Source: Actinomycetes bacterium
GTDB lineage: Bacteria > Actinomycetota > Acidimicrobiia > Acidimicrobiales > RAAP-2
Length of the DNA: 5,852 bases
Assembly: GCA_021781315.1 (NCBI GenBank)
Contig: JAJXXB010000023.1
Location: 1-5,852 of the forward strand
Reading direction: 5' to 3'
The translations under genes and the position numbers were made by a program. A model generated the notes under the pieces. The model ran no database searches. It saw only the letters and a list, made by a program, of their open reading frames with translations, and was not told where the DNA came from. Shown in pieces: positions 1-5,726 of the stretch; positions within the stretch are counted from its first letter, which is position 1, and every line of letters starts with the position of its first letter.

Positions 1-321
1 CCGGGCCGTCGCGAACTGCAGCAGCACCCACTCCCAGCGGTTCGGCGACCAGACGGCGACGCGGTCGCCCTTGGCCATCCCGGCCGCGAGCAGGGACCGG
101 GCCACGTCGTCGACCGCGGCGTCGAGGGCCTCGTAGGTGTAGCGCACGTCCTCGCCGAGGTCGACGAGCGCCTCGTTCCGGGGCCAGCGCGCCGCCGAGC
201 GGCGCAGGTTCTCCCCGATCGTCTCGCCGAGCAGCGCGGTGAGCGACGTCCCCGAGGCGTAGGACGCCCGGGCCATCGCCTCGCTTCGTGCCTCGTCGGC
301 TGTTTGCTGCTGCGTTGTCAC
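1..321 (-). CDS. Acyl-CoA ligase (AMP-binding family), N-terminal part, truncated by window edge
   Basis: The 107 codons seen encode the N-terminal part of an AMP-forming acyl-CoA synthetase, which activates a carboxylic acid with ATP and joins it to CoA in the cytoplasm. After a polar tail of about 20 residues comes a typical family opening: LGETIGENLRRSAARWP (residues 31-47), a short strand ALVD, RYTYEALDAAVDDVARSLL (60-78), then GMAKGDRVAVWSPNRWEWVL (81-100) and QFATAR at the edge. This KGDRVAVWSPN / EWVLLQFATA pattern is typical of FadD-like fatty-acyl-CoA synthases. The ATP-binding P-loop and the C-terminal domain lie outside the window, so the acyl substrate cannot be told. The GTG start at 321 is chosen because GGAGG lies five bases upstream; an in-frame ATG at codon 16 is the alternative. 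The gene is divergent from the transporter unit to its right. Confidence 0.88.
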   Translation of the reverse strand, partial: MTTQQQTADEARSEAMARASYASGTSLTALLGETIGENLRRSAARWPRNEALVDLGEDVRYTYEALDAAVDDVARSLLAAGMAKGDRVAVWSPNRWEWVLLQFATAR

Positions 322-326
322 ACTCG

Positions 327-331
327 CCTCC
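327..331 (-). promoter_or_regulatory. Ribosome binding site of the acyl-CoA ligase
   Basis: Reading the minus strand, GGGGAGG ends five bases before the GTG at 321. It decides the choice of GTG over the downstream in-frame ATG (codon 16) as the start. Confidence 0.7.
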
Positions 332-340
332 CCGCGATCG

Positions 341-356
341 ACCGGGCCGACCCGGT
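341..356. repeat. Perfect inverted repeat ACCGGG-N4-CCCGGT upstream of the ligase RBS
   Basis: ACCGGG (341-346) and CCCGGT (351-356) are exact reverse complements separated by four bases. The repeat sits nine bases upstream of the ligase Shine-Dalgarno. It could act as a regulator-binding dyad, or as a G/C hairpin in the 5' leader of the ligase mRNA that affects access to the RBS. Short G/C-only dyads also arise by chance in DNA of this composition, so the function is inferred. Confidence 0.4.
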
Positions 357-389
357 ACGCCCATGCCCGTCGTCAGGGACGCCGCGAAC

Positions 390-405
390 CAGGGCATCGC
401 CCCTG
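390..405. repeat. Inverted repeat CAGGG-N6-CCCTG in the ligase leader
   Basis: CAGGG (390-394) pairs with CCCTG (401-405) around a six-base loop. It lies between the candidate -10 element at 454-459 and the ligase start, so it would fall in the leader RNA if that promoter is real. There is no T-tract, so nothing supports calling it a terminator. Function unknown. Confidence 0.25.
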
Positions 406-449
406 TCGCCGATGGTCCTAGGCCCCACCTCTCGTTCGACCGGCACCAC

Positions 450-468
450 CGGCATTATTAGCATGCCG
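450..468. promoter_or_regulatory. Dyad CGGCAT-N7-ATGCCG overlapping a candidate -10 of the acyl-CoA ligase
   Basis: CGGCAT (450-455) and ATGCCG (463-468) form a 6-bp inverted repeat with a seven-base A/T-rich centre. On the minus strand the centre reads TAATAAT, within which AATAAT (454-459) matches five of six bases of the -10 consensus. No good -35 is seen 17-18 bases further upstream. A dyad over a -10 is the arrangement expected for a repressor of the ligase gene, for example a TetR-type fatty-acid regulator. No regulator gene is in the window, so this is inference from sequence shape. Confidence 0.35.
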
Positions 469-523
469 CGCCTCGACACGCGGTCTCCGTGGCACAAGAC
501 CCGTTCGCCGGGTGTCGCTCGGA

Positions 524-535
524 TAAGTTGGCCGC
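524..535 (+). promoter_or_regulatory. Candidate -10 element (TAAGTT) for leaderless transcription
   Basis: TAAGTT (524-529) fits the actinobacterial -10 pattern TANNNT. Six bases (530-535) separate it from a GTG at 536, so a transcript starting at the usual distance would begin exactly on that GTG. No Shine-Dalgarno precedes 536 or the transporter start at 592, which agrees with leaderless initiation. No convincing -35 is seen, as is common for actinobacterial promoters. Confidence 0.45.
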
Positions 536-595
536 GTGAGCCTCCATGACCTCGCGCGTGCGAAGCGGGCGCGCACGACGGCGCGTCGACCGTGA
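536..595 (+). CDS. Possible leaderless 19-residue leader peptide coupled to the transporter
   Basis: GTG at 536 opens a short frame of 19 codons ending at TGA 593-595. The predicted peptide is MSLHDLARAKRARTTARRP, with six Arg and one Lys and most basic residues in the second half. Its TGA overlaps the transporter's GTG start in a GTGA arrangement, which typically gives translational coupling. The transporter itself has no visible RBS, so ribosomes delivered by this small frame would explain how it is translated. The TANNNT element places the predicted transcript start on this GTG. No family is recognised, and a 19-codon open frame can occur by chance in G/C-rich DNA. An alternative is that transcription starts nearer 592 and the transporter is itself translated without a leader. 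Confidence 0.4.
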   Translation: MSLHDLARAKRARTTARRP

Positions 596-1716
596 CCGGC
601 GAGGCGCGCGAACCCGTCCAGGGCGAGACGCGCCGCGAGCGGCTCTTCGCGAGCGCGCGCAGCGCGAGCGTGCCCCTCGCCACCATCCTCGCCACCGTCG
701 GGGTCATCGTCGGGGTCTACGCCGCGGGCCAGATTCTCTTTCACCTGAAGGGGATCCTGCTCACCCTGGTGGTGGGCAGCTTCATCGCGATGCTGCTCAA
801 CCCGATCGTGCACTGGCTGATGCACCACGGCGTGCACCGTCGCGGCTACGCGGTCACGGTGGTGATGGTGGTGGCCCTCGTCGCGTTCACGGGTCTCGCG
901 GTCGCCTTCGGCTACCCGCTCGTGAACGGCCTGACCAACCTCGCCAACGCACTGCCCGGTTACATACGTCAGGCCGAGGCCGGACATGGCTGGCTCGGCC
1001 ACCTGTTCCACCAGTACCACGTCCAGCGCTGGATCGCCCACAACACCGACAAGCTCACGAACTTCGCCAAGGGCCTCTCGCGCCCGGTGCTCGCCCTGGG
1101 CCGCGGCGCGATCACCACGACCTTCATGCTCGTCACGATGTTCTTCTACATCGTGCTCGTGCTCGTCGAGGCGCCCAAGCTGCACACCGGCTTCATGGCC
1201 CTGCTCTCGGACCGCAACCGGCCCCGCGCCGAGCGCCTCGGCGCGGTCATCGCCCGGGCGTCGCTCGGCTACCTGCTCGGCGGGTTCCTCACGTCAGCGC
1301 TCGGCGCGATCGTGATCTTCATAACGCTCGTGTCGCTCGGCGTGCCCTACCCCCTGCTCTTCGCGCTCTGGGTCCTGCTGGTGGACTTCCTGCCCCAGAT
1401 CGGCGGCGCGCTCGCGGGCTTTCCGACCGTGCTCTTTGCCGCCATCTACTCGCCCACCGCCGGCGTCGTGACCCTGATCGTCTTTCTCGCCTACACCCTC
1501 ATCCAGAACCACGTGCTCAACCCCATCGTGATGGCCAAGACCGTGAACGTCAATCCGCTCATGATCTTTCTCTCGATCATCGTGGGCGCCGAGATCGGCG
1601 CCTGGGTCGGCGGTCTCTTCGGCGGCTTCGTCGGGGTCGTGCTCGCCGTGCCGTTCGCCGCGGCCATCCACGCCACGGTCAAGGAGTTCTGGGAGTCGAC
1701 CCACCCCAACGCGTAG
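592..1716 (+). CDS. AI-2E / PerM family transporter (UPF0118 membrane protein)
   Basis: A 374-residue polytopic inner-membrane protein of the AI-2E transporter family (PF01594: TqsA, YdiK, PerM). Despite the family name, few members are shown to move autoinducer-2, and some are reported as Na+/H+ antiporters, so the substrate here is unknown. A charged N-terminal tail of about 26 residues is followed by hydrophobic segments near 27-48, 53-76 and 85-110, a soluble insert around 112-162, then membrane segments near 165-192, 225-250, 252-285, 288-306 and 322-360. Family signatures include LLNPIVHWL (68-76), FLPQIGG (266-272), LIQNHVLNPIVMAKTVNVNP (303-322) and the glycine-rich end IVGAEIGAWVGGLFGGFVG (330-348) followed by AVPFAA. 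Length is normal and the frame intact. GTG 592 is the only start before an in-frame TGA at 547; it has no Shine-Dalgarno and overlaps the small upstream frame. The gene converges on the PucR-type gene 28 bases away. Confidence 0.92.
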   Translation: MTGEAREPVQGETRRERLFASARSASVPLATILATVGVIVGVYAAGQILFHLKGILLTLVVGSFIAMLLNPIVHWLMHHGVHRRGYAVTVVMVVALVAFTGLAVAFGYPLVNGLTNLANALPGYIRQAEAGHGWLGHLFHQYHVQRWIAHNTDKLTNFAKGLSRPVLALGRGAITTTFMLVTMFFYIVLVLVEAPKLHTGFMALLSDRNRPRAERLGAVIARASLGYLLGGFLTSALGAIVIFITLVSLGVPYPLLFALWVLLVDFLPQIGGALAGFPTVLFAAIYSPTAGVVTLIVFLAYTLIQNHVLNPIVMAKTVNVNPLMIFLSIIVGAEIGAWVGGLFGGFVGVVLAVPFAAAIHATVKEFWESTHPNA

Positions 1717-1729
1717 GCGACGGCGTCGC
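1717..1729. terminator. Weak hairpin between convergent genes
   Basis: GCGAC (1717-1721) and GTCGC (1725-1729) form a 5-bp stem with a three-base loop directly after the transporter's TAG. It lies in the 28-base gap between two convergent genes, where a bidirectional terminator is expected. There is no T-tract on either side, so this is a weak candidate. Confidence 0.2.
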
Positions 1730-1744
1730 GAAGCGCGCAGCTGG

Positions 1745-3331
1745 TCAGTCGGTCGCTCTCGCCCGCAGCTGCAACCAGAGCACGAGCCGCGCCGTCGGGT
1801 CGTCGAGGTCGACCCCGAAGTGCTCGACGATCTTGCGCATGCGGTAGCGATGGGAGTTCTCGTGCACGAATCGCGCCGCCGCGGCCCGGCGCACGTCGCC
1901 GCCGTAGTCGAGGTGCGCGAGCAACGTCGCGGCGTAGTCCGAGCCCGTCTGCGCGTCATGGGTGAGCAGCGCCCGCAGCGGCGCAACGAGGTTCGCGTCG
2001 TCGGCGACGCCCTGCTCGACGAGTTCCTCGAGCACGGTCACGTGACGAGCCTCGGCCACGTCGAGCACCTCGAAGCGACCACGGCGCACCATGGCGCGAA
2101 GGGTTCGATCGACGTCGCCGCGCGCATTCGCAACGTCGCTCGGGCTCGACACCGCCGCGAGCGCGGCGCCGAAGGGCACGCCCGCCAGCTGTCCGAGGAC
2201 CTCGGCCGTCGACTCGGCGAACCGACGGCGCTGGTGCGCGCTGACCCGCTCGACGGGCAAGAGCACGTAGATCGCGTTGGCGACCCGCGCGCACGACGCG
2301 TCGTGGCGCAGGGACTCGGCGCTCGCCGCGACGACGTCGGTGAGCCGCAGGTCGTCCACCACGCCGTCGGCGCGGTCGAGGGGCCCGAAGGCGAACAGTG
2401 TGGCGGGCAGCAGGCGGCGCAAACCCTCGCTCACGTCGACCCCGTGGGGTGCGCGCACGCCCAGCTGGATGCTGAGCAGCTCGGCGCGTCGATAGCGCGC
2501 GAGGTCGCCACGATGGGCGGCGCCGAGCAGGTGCAGCGCCACGCCCGCCATGGCCTGCTCGAGGACGACTCCGATCGCCTCGCGGCGCGAGTCGTCCGCG
2601 TCGATCGCCCAGATCGACCCGAGGAGCCGGCCGCTCGCGCGCACGGGCATCGCCACGCGCGCGAGCACGTCGTCGTAGGGCGCGAAGTAGACGGGCTCCT
2701 GGGATCGGGCGATCGCCCGGTACTCGGACTCGTAGGGATCGAGCCGTCGAACCCGACGCCCCAGGATCGAGTCCTGGCGTACCGCGTCGATCGGGTGGCC
2801 CTCGATGTTCGAGTACGCGAGCACGTGCCAGCCGGGGTCCTCGATGGTCACGGCCGCGCCGACGCTGAGCGCGATTGCGTTCGCGATGGCGAAGAGGTCG
2901 CCGTGCTCGGTCGCGAGCGCGGCCTGGTCCCCGGGCTGGTGGCTCGCGATGGCGCTGGCGAGCAGCGCGTCCACGGTCCCCCACGACACGTCGTCGGCGA
3001 CCACGAGCAACGCGATCGACGGCGGGGCGGCCGCGATGGCCGCCGCCAGGTCCGAACCGCGGCGCTTGAGGGCCACCGCGACGTACCCGAGCTGTGCCGC
3101 CACGCCAATCACCGCGACGACCTCGGGGCTCGACGCCTCGCCGCCCACGAGCAGCAGCACGCCACCGGCGCTCGGTGCGAGCGCGTCGCCGCGGTCCCAG
3201 ATCACCGCACCACGCACGAGCGCCGCGGGGTCGCCGGTTCCCTCGACCAGCCCGAGCAGGTCGGGCCCGACGGCGTCGAGCAGCCTCGCCAGGGTCACGT
3301 CGTCACGTTCGGTCCGGGCCGTCCTCGCCAC
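1745..3331 (-). CDS. PucR-type transcriptional regulator with GAF-like and C-terminal HTH domains
   Basis: A 528-residue cytoplasmic DNA-binding regulator of the PucR/CdaR class. Residues about 15-140 form an alternating hydrophobic region (VLLLVGG, VVAVIGVAAQLGYVAVAL) resembling the PucR N-terminal sensor domain. Residues about 145-270 look like a GAF domain (FAIANAIALSVGAAVTIEDP, RVAMPVRASGRLLGSIWAID), likely binding a small ligand. The C-terminal PucR helix-turn-helix is clear at about 464-522: SDYAATLLAHLDYGGDVRRA, then AARFVHENSHRYRMRKI and LDDPTARLVLWLQLRA, matching the family pattern of YaaTL..yLd, H.NT..YR and Ldd...rl.L. One small change is Ser493 where Thr is usual in the HxNT motif. 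The GTG start at 3331 lies 20 bases after the lysA stop without a clear Shine-Dalgarno, which suggests read-through from lysA; GTG at codon 12 is an alternative. The family regulates purine, proline, GABA or sugar-acid pathways; the target and ligand here are unknown. Confidence 0.88.
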   Translation of the reverse strand: MARTARTERDDVTLARLLDAVGPDLLGLVEGTGDPAALVRGAVIWDRGDALAPSAGGVLLLVGGEASSPEVVAVIGVAAQLGYVAVALKRRGSDLAAAIAAAPPSIALLVVADDVSWGTVDALLASAIASHQPGDQAALATEHGDLFAIANAIALSVGAAVTIEDPGWHVLAYSNIEGHPIDAVRQDSILGRRVRRLDPYESEYRAIARSQEPVYFAPYDDVLARVAMPVRASGRLLGSIWAIDADDSRREAIGVVLEQAMAGVALHLLGAAHRGDLARYRRAELLSIQLGVRAPHGVDVSEGLRRLLPATLFAFGPLDRADGVVDDLRLTDVVAASAESLRHDASCARVANAIYVLLPVERVSAHQRRRFAESTAEVLGQLAGVPFGAALAAVSSPSDVANARGDVDRTLRAMVRRGRFEVLDVAEARHVTVLEELVEQGVADDANLVAPLRALLTHDAQTGSDYAATLLAHLDYGGDVRRAAAARFVHENSHRYRMRKIVEHFGVDLDDPTARLVLWLQLRARATD

Positions 3332-3351
3332 GGGAGCATGCTACGGCCGGC

Positions 3352-4626
3352 CTACGCGTCTCGCCGGAGGAGGTCCTCGTAGGTCTCGCGGCGAAGCGCC
3401 AGTCTCGCCTCGCCATCGCCAACGAGCACGATCGGCGGACGCAGCGCGCCGTTGTAGTTGTTCGCCATGGTCAAGCAGTAGGCGCCGGTCGCCGCGACGG
3501 CGAGCACGTCGCCCACGGCCGGCTCGCGCAACGCGACCGATTCGATCAGCTGGTCGCCCGACTCACAGTGCCGGCCGACCACCGTGTAGGGGGTGCCGCC
3601 GCCAACACGATCGGCCATCGTCGCCTCGAAGCGCTGGCCGTAGAGCGAGACCTCGAGATTGTCGCCCATCCCGCCGTCGACCGCGACAAAGGTGCGCGTC
3701 GCGCCGCGCTTGACCGACACCACCCGGTACAGGGTGACCCCGGACTCGGCGATCATGGAGCGGCCCGGCTCGATGAGCAGGCGCGCACTCGCGGGAAGGT
3801 ATCGCCGGGCCGTATCGGTGATCGTGTCGAGGTACGACTCGATCGAGGGCGGGTGGTCGTCGTAGGTGTAGCGCGCACCGAGACCGCCACCGAGGTCGTA
3901 GACCGCGAAGTCACCGAGGGCCGCCACGGCCTCGACGGCGCGCGCGAAGGGCGCGACGTCGAGGATCTGTGAGCCAATGTGCACGTGCAACCCGTCGAGA
4001 CGTAGTCGGTCGCTCCCGGCCAGTCGCGCCACGAGCTCGCGAGCCTCGGGAACCGCGAGCCCGAACTTCGAGTTCTGATGACCCGTCGCGATCGCGTCGT
4101 GCGTCGCCGTCACGACGTCGGGGATCACGCGAATCAAGACCCCCTGTTCGTGCGAGACCAGGCGCTCGAGGCGTGCGACGTCGTCGAGGTTGTCGATGAC
4201 GATCGTCCCAACCCCGGCCTCGAGGGCCATCGCCAACTCCCGGTCGGTCTTGGCGTTGCCGTGCAGGACCAGACGGGCGGGGTCGACCCCGCCGGCGAGG
4301 GCCATCACGAGTTCACCCCCACCGGCGACGTCGACCCCGAGGCCTTCGTCGCCCATGATCCGGTAGATCGCGGTGCAGGGCAGGGACTTGGACGCCCACA
4401 CGACCTGGGAGTTGGGCCATCGCGCGGCGAGTCCGTCGCGGTAGCGCCGCGCCCGCGCGCGCAGGGCCAACTCGTCGATGACGAGCGCCGGGGTCTCGAA
4501 CTCGTCGGCGAGCTCGCTCGCGAGCCGACCACCGAGTACCAGGCGCCCGTCCTCGAGACGCGAGCCCGGCGGCATCAGGCCCACGATCGCCGGATTCGAC
4601 GCGTCCGTGATCGGCTCGTTCGTCAT
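3352..4626 (-). CDS. lysA: Diaminopimelate decarboxylase
   Basis: Catalyses the last step of lysine synthesis, decarboxylating meso-diaminopimelate to L-lysine with PLP in the cytoplasm. The 424-residue length is normal for fold-type III decarboxylases. Visible motifs in order: VVWASKSLPC with PLP lysine K80; GVDVAGGGEL (97-106); LHGNAKTD (121-128); HVHIGSQ (214-220); DLGGGLG (244-250); EPGRS (286-290); VDGGMGDN (316-323); the CESGD motif (354-358), which favours DAP over ornithine or arginine as substrate; and GAYCLTMANNYN (381-392) with PLP/substrate Tyr383. One oddity: the segment usually reading R-P-x-L-Y is E-V-S-L-Y (325-329), so the Arg expected to contact substrate carboxylate is Glu. 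The ATG start is supported by GGGAG five bases upstream. The gene is followed by the PucR-type gene and is divergent from an amino-acid-type binding protein; the common actinobacterial argS-lysA-hom-thr context is absent, so a second copy or paralogue is possible. Confidence 0.9.
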   Translation of the reverse strand: MTNEPITDASNPAIVGLMPPGSRLEDGRLVLGGRLASELADEFETPALVIDELALRARARRYRDGLAARWPNSQVVWASKSLPCTAIYRIMGDEGLGVDVAGGGELVMALAGGVDPARLVLHGNAKTDRELAMALEAGVGTIVIDNLDDVARLERLVSHEQGVLIRVIPDVVTATHDAIATGHQNSKFGLAVPEARELVARLAGSDRLRLDGLHVHIGSQILDVAPFARAVEAVAALGDFAVYDLGGGLGARYTYDDHPPSIESYLDTITDTARRYLPASARLLIEPGRSMIAESGVTLYRVVSVKRGATRTFVAVDGGMGDNLEVSLYGQRFEATMADRVGGGTPYTVVGRHCESGDQLIESVALREPAVGDVLAVAATGAYCLTMANNYNGALRPPIVLVGDGEARLALRRETYEDLLRRDA

Positions 4627-4631
4627 GGTTT

Positions 4632-4636
4632 CTCCC
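4632..4636 (-). promoter_or_regulatory. Ribosome binding site of lysA
   Basis: On the minus strand GGGAG lies five bases before the ATG at 4626. It supports this start over the in-frame Met18. Confidence 0.65.
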
Positions 4637-4659
4637 GTCCGCTGACACCCGTCGGGCCG

Positions 4660-4665
4660 ACGTTA
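4660..4665 (-). promoter_or_regulatory. Candidate -10 element (TAACGT) for lysA
   Basis: Minus-strand TAACGT fits TANNNT and would place the transcript start near 4653, giving a leader of about 27 bases that still includes the lysA RBS. No consensus -35 is found 17-18 bases upstream. A leader this short leaves no room for a lysine riboswitch, and none is seen elsewhere in the gap. Confidence 0.3.
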
Positions 4666-4670
4666 CCCCG

Positions 4671-4701
4671 GTCCTTGCGGTGTGGTGCCATCGGTAAGGA
4701 C
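4671..4701. repeat. Inverted repeat GTCCTT-N19-AAGGAC in the lysA/binding-protein gap
   Basis: GTCCTT (4671-4676) and AAGGAC (4696-4701) are exact reverse complements 19 bases apart. They lie just upstream of the candidate lysA -10, in the middle of the divergent control region. The spacing would allow two half-sites about two helical turns apart (centre to centre 25 bases), but a 6-base match over this distance may be chance. Confidence 0.22.
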
Positions 4702-4719
4702 AAGGGATTCCGGTCGTTT

Positions 4720-4735
4720 TTGTTGAACTCGACAA
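4720..4735. promoter_or_regulatory. Imperfect dyad in an A/T-rich island, candidate operator
   Basis: TTGTTGAACTCGACAA is a 16-base imperfect palindrome with six of eight pairs matching (TTGT/ACAA arms plus inner GA/TC). It sits in an A/T-rich island (about 4703-4745) that contrasts sharply with the surrounding G/C-rich DNA, and lies between the starts of two divergent genes of amino-acid metabolism and uptake. An Lrp/AsnC-type or other amino-acid regulator could bind here, and the end of an Lrp-type gene lies about 1 kb away. That link is inference; no -10 for the rightward gene could be picked out convincingly. Confidence 0.32.
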
Positions 4736-4792
4736 TGATTTGGATCGCCATGCTCGCCAGACTGACGAACGTGCGCCGACGCGGCGCGGGAC

Positions 4793-4798
4793 AGGGGG
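4793..4798 (+). promoter_or_regulatory. Ribosome binding site of the solute-binding protein
   Basis: AGGGGG ends six bases before the ATG at 4805 and fixes that start. Confidence 0.7.
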
Positions 4799-4804
4799 AA
4801 CGGC

Positions 4805-5701
4805 ATGACAGGTACTTCACGGGTGCGCCGGCGCATCGGCGCCGCGTGGGTCGCCGCGACGTTGGTGACGACGGGTGTCGCGGTAGCGGGCACCGCGGGT
4901 GCGGCCCCGACGACCGGCTCCTACAACGCCGCGGCCGCGCGCCTCGTGCCGGCCGCGCTGCGCCACACCACCATCCAGATCGCCACCGACGCGACCTACG
5001 CACCCGACGAGTTCATGCGCGGCACCACGATGGTCGGCTTTGACATCGACCTCATGAGCGCGATCGCCAAGACCCTCGGCATCAGAATCCACACCAACAA
5101 CGTGACCTTCGACAACATCATCGCCGGTATCGACTCGAATCACTACCAGGTCGGCAACTCGTCCTTCACCGACAACAAGTCGCGCGAGAAGCAGGTCAAC
5201 TTCATCGACTACTTCCAAGAGGGTGAGGGCGTCTACACGAAGACCTCCTCGACCGTCGCCTTCCACGGCATGCGCAGCTTCTGCGGCCTGAAGGTGGCCG
5301 TCGAGACCGGCACGGTCGAGCAGTCCAACGTCGAGGCGCTCGCCAAGACCTGCCCGAGCAACAAGCCCGTCACGGTCATGGCCTTCCCGACCCAGACCGA
5401 GGCCAACATCGCGATCTCCTCGGGCCAGGCCGCCGTCGGCTTCGTCGACGCCCAGGTCGGCGCCTACATCGTGGCGACATCTCGCGGGGCGTTCAAGTCG
5501 GTCGGCAGTGCGGTCAACGTGACCCCGACGGGGATCGCCACCGCGAAGACCGCGACGGGCCACGCGCTCGCCACGGCCATCCAGGCCGCGATCCGCGTAC
5601 TCATCGCCAACGGCACCTACCACGCGATCCTCGCCCACTGGGGCGTGACGGCCTTCGCGGTTCCCGCCAACCGGGTCGTCCTCAACGGCGCCGTCGGCTG
5701 A
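4805..5701 (+). CDS. Secreted ABC-transporter solute-binding protein, family 3 (polar amino acid type)
   Basis: A 298-residue extracellular binding protein of the bacterial family-3 class (PF00497), which captures polar amino acids or related compounds for an ABC importer. A basic n-region (RVRRR, 6-10), a hydrophobic stretch (about 12-33) and AGAAP mark a Sec signal peptide, probably cut near residue 33-36. The mature part shows IQIATDATYAPDEF (57-70), VGFDIDL (77-83), SSFTDNKSREKQVNFIDYF (119-137) with Arg127 at the usual ligand-carboxylate position, a Cys160/Cys183 pair likely forming a disulfide, VAVETGTVEQ (164-173), and GFVDAQVGAYIV (212-223) with Asp215 at the usual amino-group contact. 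The C-terminal helices (ALATAIQAAIRVLIANGTYH, AILAHWGV) are typical. There is no lipobox cysteine, unlike most Gram-positive binding proteins. No permease or ATPase gene follows; the next gene runs the opposite way. The exact ligand cannot be told from sequence alone. Confidence 0.9.
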   Translation: MTGTSRVRRRIGAAWVAATLVTTGVAVAGTAGAAPTTGSYNAAAARLVPAALRHTTIQIATDATYAPDEFMRGTTMVGFDIDLMSAIAKTLGIRIHTNNVTFDNIIAGIDSNHYQVGNSSFTDNKSREKQVNFIDYFQEGEGVYTKTSSTVAFHGMRSFCGLKVAVETGTVEQSNVEALAKTCPSNKPVTVMAFPTQTEANIAISSGQAAVGFVDAQVGAYIVATSRGAFKSVGSAVNVTPTGIATAKTATGHALATAIQAAIRVLIANGTYHAILAHWGVTAFAVPANRVVLNGAVG

Positions 5702-5708
5702 GCGGCCG

Positions 5709-5724
5709 ACGCTCGCCGCAGCGT
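5709..5724. terminator. Short hairpin between convergent genes
   Basis: ACGCT (5709-5713) and AGCGT (5720-5724) form a 5-bp stem with a six-base loop in the 25-base gap between the stops of the binding protein and the Lrp-type gene. Placement suits a bidirectional terminator, but there is no T-tract and the stem is short. Confidence 0.28.
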
Positions 5725-5726
5725 GA

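Noticed and set aside
131..145. A 15-base exact repeat TCGTAGGTGTAGCGC shared with 3860-3874
   Set aside because: It encodes RYTYE in the acyl-CoA ligase and RYTYD in LysA on the minus strand; the match comes from preferred codons for similar peptides, not a repeat element.
418..1185. A 255-codon minus-strand frame over the transporter and the left control region
   Set aside because: Composition dominated by Glu, His, Arg, Asp and Gly, the usual antisense product of a G/C-rich membrane gene; no motif or RBS.
546..1847. A 433-codon open frame overlapping the AI-2E transporter on the same strand
   Set aside because: Low-complexity Arg/Pro/Ala-rich translation in a shifted frame; the 592-1716 frame has clear membrane segments and family motifs.
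3341..3354. GGCCGGCC palindrome at the lysA-pucR junction as an operator or terminator
   Set aside because: An 8-base G/C-only palindrome overlapping the lysA stop, with no loop or T-tract, is expected by chance in this composition.
1820..3382. A 520-codon open frame on the plus strand opposite the PucR-type gene
   Set aside because: Its translation is rich in Arg, Ala, Gly and His with no recognisable fold, whereas the minus-strand product has clear GAF-like and PucR HTH motifs. It is the antisense shadow expected in G/C-rich coding DNA.
4627..4660. A lysine riboswitch or other leader RNA before lysA
   Set aside because: The likely leader is about 27 bases and no conserved riboswitch core is visible in the whole gap.
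4078..5043. A 321-codon plus-strand frame running through antisense lysA, the control gap and the start of the binding-protein gene
   Set aside because: It crosses two well-supported genes out of frame and has no recognisable domain. The ATG at 4735 within it has no RBS.
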